This document shows positions 18,395 through 26,597 of a DNA stretch of 64,000 bases, piece after piece. Origin of the DNA: Actinophytocola xinjiangensis. Its GTDB lineage: Bacteria > Actinomycetota > Actinomycetes > Mycobacteriales > Pseudonocardiaceae. Position numbers and translations under genes: made by a program. The stretch is taken from NCBI RefSeq assembly GCF_001921215.1, contig NZ_MSIF01000012.1, positions 62,001-126,000 on the forward strand, read 5' to 3'. A model generated the notes under the pieces. It made no database searches. It worked only from the letters and a program-made list of their open reading frames with translations, and was not told the origin of the DNA. The first letter of the stretch is position 1; each line of letters opens with the position of its first letter.

Positions 18395-18715
18395 TCAGTC
18401 GTAGACGTCCTGGTTGAGGAACCGGGCGAACGCCCGCCACGAGTTGGGCCCCATCACGCCGTCGACCGGCCCGGTGTAACCCCACTGGGCGCCCAGCCGC
18501 TGCACCGCCGACCAGGTGTTCACGCCCGGAACGCCGTCGACCGGCCCGGTGTAGCCGTACCCGCGCATCGCGCGTTGCAGCGCCATGTACGTGTACTGGC
18601 CGGGGGCACCGTCGATCGGCCCGGTGTAGGACCACTCCAGCGACAGCCAGTGCTGGGCCCGCTGCCAGAACACCGGCCCCGGCACGCCGTCGGTCTCGGT
18701 GGTGGTCTTGGGCAG
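18395..18715 (-). repeat. Peptidoglycan-binding-like triple repeat module, copy in the GH25 gene
   Basis: Three units with the core GYTGPxDGxPG occur here. At DNA level each carries a version of CGTCGA(C/T)CGGCCCGGTGTA, near 18468, 18536 and 18609 on the plus strand. The module is preceded by the linker LPKTTTETDGVPGP, nearly identical to the linker in the neighbouring M23 gene. Confidence 0.85.
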
Positions 18716-19432
18716 CTTCGCCGGCTCGCCCGGGGTGACCACGTCGAACGCGCCCGGCCTGGCGACGTTCAGGTCGACGCGCAGGCCGCCGACCGTGCCC
18801 TGGGAGGTGTACTGGTGCGCGCTCCAGCCCGGGTACGCCCCGCCGAGGTTCGGCTCGCCGGGGTAGCTGCCGTTGTTGGCGCCCCAGGACGCCACCCACA
18901 GCTTCGCGCCGGTGGCGATGGTGCGCGGCCACGAACCGGCCCGCAGCGCGGAGGAACTCATGTACAGCCACGGCACGTGGTCGCCGATCCGGTCGTGCAC
19001 GCGGGTGAAGAACGCGGCCACCTCGGCGTCGGTCCACAGTCGGGTCGAGTCGTCGAGGATCTCGTTGTCCAGGGCGATCACGTCACCGCGCCGGTAGTCC
19101 ACCAGGTTGTTCACCAGGTGGTCGGCCGCCTGCCCCGGCGTGGAGAAGTCGCCGGTGACCCAGTAGTGGCCGACCCGCAGGCCGGCCGCCCTGGCCCCGG
19201 TGACCTGGGTGGCGTAGTGCGGGCTGGTGTACGGGCCCTCCCGCAGTTGCGAGCCGCCGGCCTTGACGATCACGAACTCGTGGCCGTCGGCGCGGGCCCG
19301 CGCGAAGTCGATACCGGCCTGCCAGGTGGACACGTCGATGCCGGTGACGACGTCGGGTGGCAGCGCGGCGGAGGGAACAGCGGTCGGTGTCGCGACGGCG
19401 ATCGCCGCCGCGACGAGTGTCTGTGCCAGCAC
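18395..19432 (-). CDS. Secreted GH25-type muramidase with repeated C-terminal wall-binding module
   Basis: The 345-residue product starts at GTG 19432 with a signal peptide (LVAAAIAVATPTAVPSAA). A glycoside hydrolase 25 barrel follows (about 30-220), with the catalytic acids in GIDVSTWQ and VIALDNEILDD. This family cleaves the MurNAc-GlcNAc bond of peptidoglycan. The C-terminal about 110 residues hold three copies of a unit with the core GYTGPxDGxPGxxTWxAxQR, resembling phage endolysin and peptidoglycan-binding modules, ending FLNQDVYD. The same module ends the M23 protein encoded nine nt upstream, and the two genes form an operon. Confidence 0.9.
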   Translation of the reverse strand: MLAQTLVAAAIAVATPTAVPSAALPPDVVTGIDVSTWQAGIDFARARADGHEFVIVKAGGSQLREGPYTSPHYATQVTGARAAGLRVGHYWVTGDFSTPGQAADHLVNNLVDYRRGDVIALDNEILDDSTRLWTDAEVAAFFTRVHDRIGDHVPWLYMSSSALRAGSWPRTIATGAKLWVASWGANNGSYPGEPNLGGAYPGWSAHQYTSQGTVGGLRVDLNVARPGAFDVVTPGEPAKLPKTTTETDGVPGPVFWQRAQHWLSLEWSYTGPIDGAPGQYTYMALQRAMRGYGYTGPVDGVPGVNTWSAVQRLGAQWGYTGPVDGVMGPNSWRAFARFLNQDVYD

Positions 19433-19441
19433 GGGGGCCCC

Positions 19442-19760
19442 TTAGTCGTACTTGTCCTGGTTGACGAACCGGGCGAAGCCGCGCCACGAGTTCGGGCCCA
19501 TCACGCCGTCGATCGGCCCGGTGTAGCCCCAGCGGGCGGCCAGCCGCTGCACCGCGGCCCACGTGTTCACCCCGGGCACGCCGTCGATCGGGCCGGTGTA
19601 GCCGTAGCCCCGCATGGCCCGCTGCAACGCGGCGTAGGTGTTGACGCCGGGGACGCCGTCGATCGGGCCGGTGTAGCCCTGCTCGATGCGCAGCCAGTTC
19701 TGGGTGCGCTTCCACATGATCGGGCCGGGCACGCCGTCGGACTCGGTGGTGGTCTTGGGC
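19442..19760 (-). repeat. Peptidoglycan-binding-like triple repeat module, copy in the M23 gene
   Basis: This is the second copy of the module, with the linker LPKTTTESDGVPGP and three GYTGPIDG units (plus-strand cores near 19508, 19584 and 19660). It is clearly paralogous to 18395-18715 and of the same order and length, which indicates a local domain duplication. Confidence 0.85.
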
Positions 19761-20272
19761 AGGCCGCCGCCACCGCCGCCGAGATAGGTCAGCGGGTTGA
19801 TCCGGGTGCCGGACGGGTTGATCATGTGCCAGTGCAGGTGCGGCCCGGTGGAGTTGCCCGAGCCCGGCGCGCCGGCCGCCCCGCCGGACAGCGCCACCAC
19901 CGCGCCCATGCCCACGCGGGTTCCGTTGCCCAGCAGGAACTGCGACAGGTGCATGTACTGGGTGCGGTAGCCGTTGTCGTGGGCGATGGTGACGGTGTGC
20001 CCACCGGTGCCGTTGTAGGGGATGTTGGTGACCACACCGCCGCCGCAGGCCGGCAGCCGGGTGCCGACGCCCATCCCGAAGTCGATGCCGCCCGCCGATC
20101 CCCGGTCGAGGTGCTCCTGCCAGGTCCCGGTGATCGGGTAGCCGCTGAAGGGGTTGTAGAAGCCGGGAACGGCGGCCAGGGCCTCACCCGCGCCGATCCC
20201 GACCCCGGTGGCCGCCACCGCCCCGGCCACCGCCGTGCCCCGCAACAACGTTCGCCTGGTGATTCCGTCCAT
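19442..20272 (-). CDS. M23-family metallopeptidase-like cell-wall hydrolase with shared wall-binding module
   Basis: The 276-residue product begins with a twin-arginine-like signal (RRTLLRGTAVAGAVAATG). The M23/LytM-like domain (about 35-165) shows YMHLSQF and GPHLHWHMINPSG, matching the later zinc and catalytic histidines. In the first motif, normally HxxxD, the position four before the Asp is Ala (GSAGGIDFG), so zinc binding may be altered or the enzyme may use another residue. The C-terminus repeats the three-unit module of the GH25 gene downstream. Together the pair would cut both the glycan and the peptide parts of the wall. Confidence 0.88.
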   Translation of the reverse strand: MDGITRRTLLRGTAVAGAVAATGVGIGAGEALAAVPGFYNPFSGYPITGTWQEHLDRGSAGGIDFGMGVGTRLPACGGGVVTNIPYNGTGGHTVTIAHDNGYRTQYMHLSQFLLGNGTRVGMGAVVALSGGAAGAPGSGNSTGPHLHWHMINPSGTRINPLTYLGGGGGGLPKTTTESDGVPGPIMWKRTQNWLRIEQGYTGPIDGVPGVNTYAALQRAMRGYGYTGPIDGVPGVNTWAAVQRLAARWGYTGPIDGVMGPNSWRGFARFVNQDKYD

Positions 20273-20368
20273 TGACCGACTCCCGGGTGTCGAGGTGCTG
20301 TGCGCTCGAACCTAGGGACCGCGCGGGAACCGGGCATCGTGCGTTCGACCGACGGCCATTCGGGCCAG

Positions 20369-21010
20369 TCACAGGTCGTCGAGCTCCACCAGGCCGTCCT
20401 GGATGGCGCGGGCGACCAACGCGGCCTTGGTCGGTGCCTCGCGGCCGCGCATCGCGTACTTGACCCGGATGTGTTCGAGGTGGGTGTTGACCGTGCTCAG
20501 CGAGATCCCCAACCGGCGGGCGACGTAGTCCTTGGACTCCGACTGGAACCACTCGACGAGCACCTCGGTCTCCCGCGCGGAGAGCACCGGCCGGTGCGCG
20601 GAGCGGTCGCCGGCCAGCGCCCCGGCCAGCGCGGGCGGGGTGTAGGGCTGGCCGGCCGCCGCGGTGACCGTGGCCTCCAGCAGGTGTTCGGCGCCCTCGG
20701 CCTTCGTCAGGTAGCTCAGCGCGCCCAGCTCCAGACAGCGCAGGGCGATGTCGTCGTCGGCGCGCATCGAGTAGACCACCACCCGCCGGCCGGCCCGCAC
20801 CAGCCGGCGCAGCTCACCCAGGGCCGGCGCCGGACCGCCCAGGTGCAGGTCGAGGATGACCACGTCGGCGGTGGCGCCGGGGCCCAGCCACGCGGCCCGC
20901 ACGTCCGTCCCGGCGGCGCACACCTGGATCGGCGGGTCGCCGCAGGACAGCCAGTGCGCCACCCCGGCCTGGATCGCCGGATGGTCGTCGATCACGACGG
21001 CGGTGACCAT
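20369..21010 (-). CDS. NarL/LuxR-type response regulator
   Basis: The 213-residue product has a receiver domain with acidic pair Asp8-Asp9, phospho-acceptor Asp54 (VILDLHLGG), the switch Ser of VVVYSMRAD and the Lys of YLTKAEG. A C-terminal LuxR helix-turn-helix follows (SARETEVLVEWF; ARRLGISLSTVNTHLEHIR). The ATG at 21010 overlaps the end of the upstream kinase-like gene by 19 nt, so translation is coupled and the two upstream genes are its likely partners. It is the last gene of the operon. Confidence 0.93.
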   Translation of the reverse strand: MVTAVVIDDHPAIQAGVAHWLSCGDPPIQVCAAGTDVRAAWLGPGATADVVILDLHLGGPAPALGELRRLVRAGRRVVVYSMRADDDIALRCLELGALSYLTKAEGAEHLLEATVTAAAGQPYTPPALAGALAGDRSAHRPVLSARETEVLVEWFQSESKDYVARRLGISLSTVNTHLEHIRVKYAMRGREAPTKAALVARAIQDGLVELDDL

Positions 21011-22077
21011 CGGGCCTCCGTTCGTTGGTACTCACCATAAGTGCCGGACTCGACCTCGACGCCGTGCGCCGCCCACGCGACCTGCGGCCCGGCCACCGCA
21101 TCCGACACCACGGCCACCCGGACCTCCGTCGCCGTGCGCAGCACGCTGACCCTGGCCCTGGTGCGCGCGTGGGACAGCGTCACCGCGACCGGGGCGGTCA
21201 GTTCGCGGCGCACGGGCGCCGGCACCGCGACGGCCGCGCCGCTGACCGCGAGCGAGACGTCCACCCCGCGCCGCTCGGCCACGTCCAGACACGCGGAAAC
21301 CTCGTGCACCAACGGATCCGGCACCTCGTCGTTCTCCGCGAACAGCCGGCGCAGCTGGGTCGCGGCCAGCGCGCAGCGCCGCCGGGCCGGCTCGCCGCGC
21401 GGGTCGAGCACCCCGTCGGCCAGGTCGGCCAGCAACGGCAGGGTGGTGCCCAACTGGCCGGCGAACACGTCCCGCTGGCCGCGCTCGGCCTGCTCGACGG
21501 CCAGCACCCTGGTCGCCAGCCGGTCCCGTTCGGCGGCCACCGCCATCGCCTGGGCGGTGCGCCGGTGCAGCATCCGCGCGATCAGCGCCACCGCCAGCTG
21601 CACGCTCAGCGTGCCCAGCGCGACCGTGCCCGCCTCGGCGATCCGCTCCCGGTCCGGCGACCCGGCGACCGGGAACCAGACCACGCTCACCGCGACGTGC
21701 CAGCCGAACGCGACCAGCAGCGGGCCGACCCGGTCCAGCAGCAGCACCAGCAGGTGCCAGCCGACCAGGCCGAACGACCAGTCCGGCACCGGCCCGGCCG
21801 GCCCGGCCAGCGCCGTGGCGGCGAACGCGGCCGCCAGCACCACCACCGTGCCGCCGGCCACCACCCACACCGGCGGCTCCGTACGCCGCGACACCCAGCC
21901 GGCGCACGCCGCGCTGACCACGGCCAGCGCGACGAACGCGACCACCGCCACCCACCGCGCCCGGTACTCCTGGCCGACCAGTTGGGACAGGCACAGGCCG
22001 AACTGCACGGCCACCGCCACCCCGAGCAGCACGACCCGCATGGTCGCCGGCACGGGGCCGGCCGGGCGCTCAGCCAC
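20992..22077 (-). CDS. Membrane histidine-kinase-like protein lacking catalytic motifs
   Basis: The 361-residue product has four to six transmembrane segments in residues 10-175 (for example VVLLGVAVAVQFGLCL and VVLAAAFAATALAG). A coiled region follows, and then a C-terminal part laid out like a NarL-class kinase (DHp then ATPase). At the place of the phospho-accepting histidine it reads RDVFAGQLGTTLPLLADL, with no His. The N and G boxes of the ATPase are also absent. It overlaps the true kinase gene upstream by 8 nt and the response regulator downstream by 19 nt. I infer a pseudokinase or co-sensor; the alternative is decay of a duplicated kinase. Confidence 0.75.
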   Translation of the reverse strand: MAERPAGPVPATMRVVLLGVAVAVQFGLCLSQLVGQEYRARWVAVVAFVALAVVSAACAGWVSRRTEPPVWVVAGGTVVVLAAAFAATALAGPAGPVPDWSFGLVGWHLLVLLLDRVGPLLVAFGWHVAVSVVWFPVAGSPDRERIAEAGTVALGTLSVQLAVALIARMLHRRTAQAMAVAAERDRLATRVLAVEQAERGQRDVFAGQLGTTLPLLADLADGVLDPRGEPARRRCALAATQLRRLFAENDEVPDPLVHEVSACLDVAERRGVDVSLAVSGAAVAVPAPVRRELTAPVAVTLSHARTRARVSVLRTATEVRVAVVSDAVAGPQVAWAAHGVEVESGTYGEYQRTEARWSPPS

Positions 22078-23188
22078 GGGGCCACACCAGCCGCACGGTC
22101 GTTCCCGCCCCGGGCGAGGACACGACGGTGGCCTGCCCGCCGACGGCGGCCAGTCGTTCCACCACCGACCCGCGCAGCCCCCGCCGACTGGTTGGGACCG
22201 CGTCCGGCGAGAACCCCGCGCCCGCGTCGCCGACCAGCACCACCGCGCGCCCGTCGCCGGTCTCCACCCGCACCGTCGCGGCGTCCACCCCGGCGTGCCG
22301 CTCGACGTTGGCCAGCGCCTCCCGCACCGCCCGGACCATCGCCAGCGCCACCGACGCGGGCACCGTGGATTCGTTGTGCGCCACCACGTTGACGGTCAGC
22401 GGGCCCCTGGCGGCGACCGCACGGACCGCACCGGCCAGGCTCACCGGACTGTCCTGTGTGGTGTGCCCGCCGGCGGTTCCGGTCAGCACGGCCAGGTCGC
22501 GTCGCGCGTAGCCGGCGATCTGCTCGGGATCGGTGTCCCGGCCGTGCACCGCCACCAGCAGGAACGTCGAGGACGCCGTGTCGTGCAGCAGCGCGAGGTA
22601 CTCCCGTTCCCTGCGGTGCCTGGCCAGCGCCACGGCCTCGGCCCGCGCCAGCGCGGTACGCCGCGCCCGCAGCCGGTCCACCCGGCGGCTGGACCGCCGC
22701 AGCACCGTGAACGCCAGGCGCGCCAACGCCCCCTCGACCAGCAGCCGCACCACGATCGTCCCGGCGCCACCGTCGACCACGGCGACCTCCACGGCCAGCA
22801 GCCCGGCGGCGACCGGCACCGCGAGCCGCGCCGGCCACTCCCACTGCACGGTGATCGCCGTCGCGGTCAACACGTTGAGCGCCCACTGGTTCGGTTCGCC
22901 GCCGCCGAGCTGGTCCTGGCAGCCGACGACCGCCACCACCCTGGCGACCGCCAACACCAACGCCAGCGGCGCGGCCCGCCCGGTGAGCGCGGTCGCCACA
23001 TCCACCACGGCACCCACCGCCACCAGCGTGAACAGCGCCCAGCCGAGGCCGGTCGCGTCGTCGGGGACGGCGAGCAGCCCGAACGCGCTCACCAGCAGCA
23101 GCACGATTCCGCGCATGGGACCGGCGAACCGGCGCGCGGAGGTGAGTAACTCGGCCTCGACACTGCCCTCGCGGCCACCGGGCGACAT
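22070..23188 (-). CDS. Sensor histidine kinase, NarL/DesK class
   Basis: The 372-residue product has several N-terminal membrane segments (about 25-155) and a HisKA_3-type dimerisation helix whose phospho-accepting His is in YLALLHDTASSTFLL. The HATPase domain carries an N box (REALANVERHAG), DAGAGFSP and GLRGSVVERLAAVGG. It heads a three-gene operon with a kinase-like protein and a LuxR response regulator. ATG 23188 is used; an in-frame GTG at 23209 would add seven residues. The N-terminal sensor is not of a known family, so the signal is unknown. Confidence 0.88.
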   Translation of the reverse strand: MSPGGREGSVEAELLTSARRFAGPMRGIVLLLVSAFGLLAVPDDATGLGWALFTLVAVGAVVDVATALTGRAAPLALVLAVARVVAVVGCQDQLGGGEPNQWALNVLTATAITVQWEWPARLAVPVAAGLLAVEVAVVDGGAGTIVVRLLVEGALARLAFTVLRRSSRRVDRLRARRTALARAEAVALARHRREREYLALLHDTASSTFLLVAVHGRDTDPEQIAGYARRDLAVLTGTAGGHTTQDSPVSLAGAVRAVAARGPLTVNVVAHNESTVPASVALAMVRAVREALANVERHAGVDAATVRVETGDGRAVVLVGDAGAGFSPDAVPTSRRGLRGSVVERLAAVGGQATVVSSPGAGTTVRLVWPRG

Positions 23189-23247
23189 CCGAGGAACCTT
23201 AGCCAACACGGCCGTCGTGGCCCAGCGAACTCGGTACGTTACTGATC

Positions 23248-24513
23248 GTGGAAGAGGAAGAGGCCGTCTGGTTCGTCGTGCTGCTCGTGGCGGGAGTCAT
23301 GCTCCTGGTGGTGGCCCTGCTGGTTCGTCGCGCCCGCCGGTCCACGCCCACCTCGCCGCAGCAGACCGCGCCGGAACTCACGGCGCCGGTGCGCCGGTTC
23401 GAGGTGGTGGCCATCGGCCTTCCCGGGGCGGGCAAGACGATGTTGCTGACCAGCATGTACCAGAAGCTGCACACCTCGGCGGGCCGGGGTTTCCACGTGC
23501 ACGCGCCCCAGGACCAGGTCGCCCGGATCAACACCTGGTACGGCCAGGTGAACGGCACCGAGTCCGACTGGCCGGCCGGCACCGCGCGCGGCGAGACCCG
23601 CTCGTTCGACTTCACCCTGCTGCACGACCACGCCCCGACCGGCGTCGTGCCGGGCATCGAGATCGGCTACCTCGAGTACGCGGGCGAGTTGCTCGCCGAC
23701 CCCGACCTCAGCGGCTCGACCACCCGCCAACACGTCAGCACGGCGATCGGCAACGCCGACGCGCTGCTGGGCATCATCGACGGTCTGCTGGTCCTGCGGG
23801 CCTACGAGGGCGACCGGCGGGCCCGTAGCGACCTGCAGATCTCACTCAACACGATGATCAACGTCATGCTGCGCTCACCGGCGCCGGTCGCGTTCGTCGT
23901 CACCAAGTGGGACCTGCTCGACGGGTTCGGCCAGGACGAGAACGTGCGCCTGGGCAAGGTCCGTGACCTGCTGCTGGCCGCCGACGGCTTCCGTGACCTG
24001 GTGTCCACGCACGCCGCCCGCCGGATCGTGCGGCTCATCCCGGTGTCGGCCGTCGGGCCGGAGTTCGCCCGGCTGGCCGACGGCAAGATCCGCAAGCGGC
24101 CCGACGGCCAGCTCGCCCCCTACGGCGTGGAGCTGCCGTTCTGCGCGGTGGTGCCGGACGCGGTCAGCCAGGCCGAGGCCGCCCTGGACCAGCAGACCCG
24201 GGAGACCCTGCGGCGGGAGGCGAAGGAGGCCGCGCGGGTCGGTGTCCGGGAGACCCTGCGCCGGGTCGGCACCTGGCTGACCGCCCAGTCCGGCCGCTCC
24301 CTGGTGTCGCTGACCGGCCTGAGCCTGCTCGTCGAGGTGGCCGCCGCCGAGGAGACCCAGCGCAACCCACCGCTGCGGGAACGGCTCTCGGCCGCCGACC
24401 AGTACGCCGAGGGCGTCATCCAGTCCCGGCGCGCGGTGCTGGAGGCGCTGCGCCACCAGCTGGCCGTCCTCGACGCCCGGCTGCCCAACGCCCGGCTCGA
24501 CGGGGGCCACTGA
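23248..24513 (+). CDS. Membrane-anchored P-loop GTPase of unknown function
   Basis: The 421-residue product has one N-terminal transmembrane helix (about 8-26) and then a GTPase-like domain. G1 is GLPGAGKT (57-64), a likely G3 strand is GYLEYAGELL, G4 is VTKWDLL (Thr-Lys-Trp-Asp, 219-222) and G5 is PVSAVGPEF. The TKxD guanine motif and the GLPGAGKT loop recall the poorly characterised double-GTPase/TRAFAC-like families of actinobacterial conflict and signalling operons. The C-terminal about 130 residues are helical and charged. The GTG at 23248 lies 59 nt from the divergent kinase operon. The next gene overlaps by one base (TGATG), so the two proteins probably act together. Confidence 0.8.
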   Translation: MEEEEAVWFVVLLVAGVMLLVVALLVRRARRSTPTSPQQTAPELTAPVRRFEVVAIGLPGAGKTMLLTSMYQKLHTSAGRGFHVHAPQDQVARINTWYGQVNGTESDWPAGTARGETRSFDFTLLHDHAPTGVVPGIEIGYLEYAGELLADPDLSGSTTRQHVSTAIGNADALLGIIDGLLVLRAYEGDRRARSDLQISLNTMINVMLRSPAPVAFVVTKWDLLDGFGQDENVRLGKVRDLLLAADGFRDLVSTHAARRIVRLIPVSAVGPEFARLADGKIRKRPDGQLAPYGVELPFCAVVPDAVSQAEAALDQQTRETLRREAKEAARVGVRETLRRVGTWLTAQSGRSLVSLTGLSLLVEVAAAEETQRNPPLRERLSAADQYAEGVIQSRRAVLEALRHQLAVLDARLPNARLDGGH

Positions 24514-25148
24514 TGGACGCCTGGCCGTTCCTGGTCGCCCGTGGCCGCCGCCGGGGGCACACCGTGCTGCTCGCGCCCGCCGCCCTCACCACCCCGGGGG
24601 TGATCGAGGACGTCGTCGGCCCGGTGCCCGAGGGCCGGGGCCACCACCAGGCCGACGCGCCAGGCGGCCTGCACCTGGTGTGGACCGAACACCGGGTGAC
24701 CGACACCGAACTCGGCGGGGATGCCACCGACGAGCACGGTCGCCCGCTGCGGCTGTTCGCCGGCTGGGTGTGCGTCGGGGCGCGGACGGTGGCCGTCGAC
24801 CAGGCGGACCTGGCGCACGTGCTGGCCGCCGGGCTGGCCACCTACCGCCGGTTCCTGGCCGACGAGGACAGGTTCACCACCGAACCGGCCGGGGCGTTCA
24901 CCGCGCGTTCGCGGATCGTGCCGGTGAGCCGGCCGGCGTCGGCGCGGCGGGCGTCCAGGACGTGGGGGCTGGCCGGGCTGGGGGTGCTCGTCGTCGCCGT
25001 GGTGACCGCGATCCTCCTGCTCACCACCGGCGGCGAGGAGCCGGACCCGGCCTGCCCGCCACCGCCGCGTCCCGGCGGTCCGCCGCCGGTGTCGGCCTCC
25101 GAACGCGCCGCGACGGCGGCGCCCTGCGAACCCGATCCCCGGCCCTGA
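24513..25148 (+). CDS. Unknown membrane protein, partner of the GTPase
   Basis: The 211-residue product is translationally coupled to the GTPase gene through TGATG. Residues 1-130 form a soluble domain (start WPFLVARGRRRGHTVLLAP; later RLFAGWVCVGARTVAVD) that I do not recognise. One transmembrane helix follows at about 150-170 (LAGLGVLVVAVVTAILLL), then a short Pro-rich tail with two cysteines (DPACPPPPRPGG and APCEPD). The topology suggests a cytosolic N-terminal domain and an extracellular Cys/Pro tail. Its role is unknown. Confidence 0.75.
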   Translation: MDAWPFLVARGRRRGHTVLLAPAALTTPGVIEDVVGPVPEGRGHHQADAPGGLHLVWTEHRVTDTELGGDATDEHGRPLRLFAGWVCVGARTVAVDQADLAHVLAAGLATYRRFLADEDRFTTEPAGAFTARSRIVPVSRPASARRASRTWGLAGLGVLVVAVVTAILLLTTGGEEPDPACPPPPRPGGPPPVSASERAATAAPCEPDPRP

Positions 25149-25246
25149 CCCGCCGAACCTCACCCCCACCAGGCGACGCGCGCGAGCGGCGCGCGGGGCA
25201 TCGTCGGATCCGGCGCAACCGCCTGGTCGAGTGATGGAGAGTCCCC

Positions 25247-25471
25247 ATGTCGCAGCGTTACTACGAGTTCCGCGTGACCGGTCGGCTCTCGGACCGGGCC
25301 CGGCACGCGGTCGACGAGTTCTGTGAGGTGTCGGTCGAACCGGCGCCGCCGGAGACGATCATCTCCGGCACCATGGTCGACGACTCGCACCTGCACGGGA
25401 TGCTGGCGCTGTTCCAGAACCTGGGCATCGAGGTCGTGTCGATGCGCCGGGGCCCGGACCTGGAGGGCTGA
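25247..25471 (+). CDS. Small conserved-looking hypothetical protein (74 residues)
   Basis: The product starts at ATG 25247 (MSQRYYEFRVTGRLSDRAR) and alternates beta and helix (VSVEPAPPETIISGTMVDD; HLHGMLALFQNLGIEVVSM), like a small ferredoxin-fold or ACT-like domain. I do not know a function. It ends one nt before the stop of the convergent AI-2E transporter gene. A weak copy of the cluster motif (TCACCC then AGGCGACG, 25160-25178) lies 68 nt upstream, so it may belong to the neighbouring regulon. Confidence 0.7.
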   Translation: MSQRYYEFRVTGRLSDRARHAVDEFCEVSVEPAPPETIISGTMVDDSHLHGMLALFQNLGIEVVSMRRGPDLEG

Positions 25472-25472
25472 C

Positions 25473-26597
25473 TCAGCCGCCGCCGCGCGCGCCGAGCAGC
25501 GCACCGGCCCAGCGCGCCCTCGGGTCGATGTCGATCAGCAGTGCCTTGGCCAGCAGGGTGAGCGGGATCGCCAGGATCGCGCCCAGCGCCCCGAGCATCC
25601 ACGCCCAGAACAGCAGCGCCAGGAACGCCACTGTGGTCGACAGGCCCACCGCGCCGCCGACGTATCGTGGCTGGATCAGCGACTGGCACACGAAGTTGAG
25701 CACGCAGTAGATCACGATCACCAGGACCATCGGCTGCCAGCCGCCGTCGAGCAGCGCCAGCAGCGCCGGCGGGACCAGCCCGAGAACGAACCCGATGTTG
25801 GGCACGTAGTTGGTGATGAACGCCAGCAGACCCCACACCAGCGCCAGCGGGATGCCCAGCAGCATCAGCGCCACCGTGTCCAGCACCGCCACCAGCAGCC
25901 CGAAGACGGTGGTGACCACCAGGTACCGGCGGGTGCCCCGGGCGAAGTCGGCCAGCGCCACGGCGACCGCCGGCCGGTCCTGGGCGATCTCGGCCAGCCT
26001 GGCCGGCGCGGCGGAGGCCTCGATGCTCAGGAACAGCAGCAGCGAGAGCACGAACACGATGTTGGACACCAGCCCGCCGACGCTGGCGAGCACCGAGCCG
26101 GCCACGCCGGCCAGCTTGCCCAGGTCAAGCGACTGGGTGATCTGGTGCAGTTCGTCGCCGTCGATGCCCAGGTCCGCGAGCCACGCGGTCGCGCCGGCGA
26201 TCAGGTCGTCGGCGCGCGCGGCGTAGTTGGGCAGTTCACCGGCCAACTGCGCGACCGACACGACGAGCACCAGCACCATCACCAGCATCACGCCGAAGAC
26301 CGCCAGCACCAACGCCGTGGTCGCCAGCCAGGCCGGCATTCCCTTGCGCCGCAACCAGGTCCGTACCGGGCTGACGGCGATGACGATGATCAGCGCCAGG
26401 AACACCGGGCCGACGAGCCAGGACATCGCCTTGATCCCGGCGCCGGTGACCACCGCCGCCGACGTGCCGAGCAGCACGACCAGCCCGCGCGGCAACCCGG
26501 ACCGGGGCACCCCGCCGGTGGCCGCGCCGACCGCCCCGCGCCGCCGAGGGGACGGTCGGGGCGAGACGGTGCCGGGCGTGTGCCGGGGCCTGGTCAC
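25473..26597 (-). CDS. AI-2E family transporter (PerM-like)
   Basis: The 374-residue product has about seven to eight transmembrane helices and family landmarks such as NYVPNIGFVLGLVPPALLAL and LIQPRYVGGAVGLSTTV. An Arg/Pro-rich cytosolic N-terminus (residues 1-37) precedes the first helix. The family contains exporters of small molecules and Na+/H+ antiporters; the substrate here is unknown. The GTG at 26597 overlaps the sulfatase stop by 4 nt (GTGA), so it is coupled to that gene. Confidence 0.9.
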   Translation of the reverse strand: MTRPRHTPGTVSPRPSPRRRGAVGAATGGVPRSGLPRGLVVLLGTSAAVVTGAGIKAMSWLVGPVFLALIIVIAVSPVRTWLRRKGMPAWLATTALVLAVFGVMLVMVLVLVVSVAQLAGELPNYAARADDLIAGATAWLADLGIDGDELHQITQSLDLGKLAGVAGSVLASVGGLVSNIVFVLSLLLFLSIEASAAPARLAEIAQDRPAVAVALADFARGTRRYLVVTTVFGLLVAVLDTVALMLLGIPLALVWGLLAFITNYVPNIGFVLGLVPPALLALLDGGWQPMVLVIVIYCVLNFVCQSLIQPRYVGGAVGLSTTVAFLALLFWAWMLGALGAILAIPLTLLAKALLIDIDPRARWAGALLGARGGG

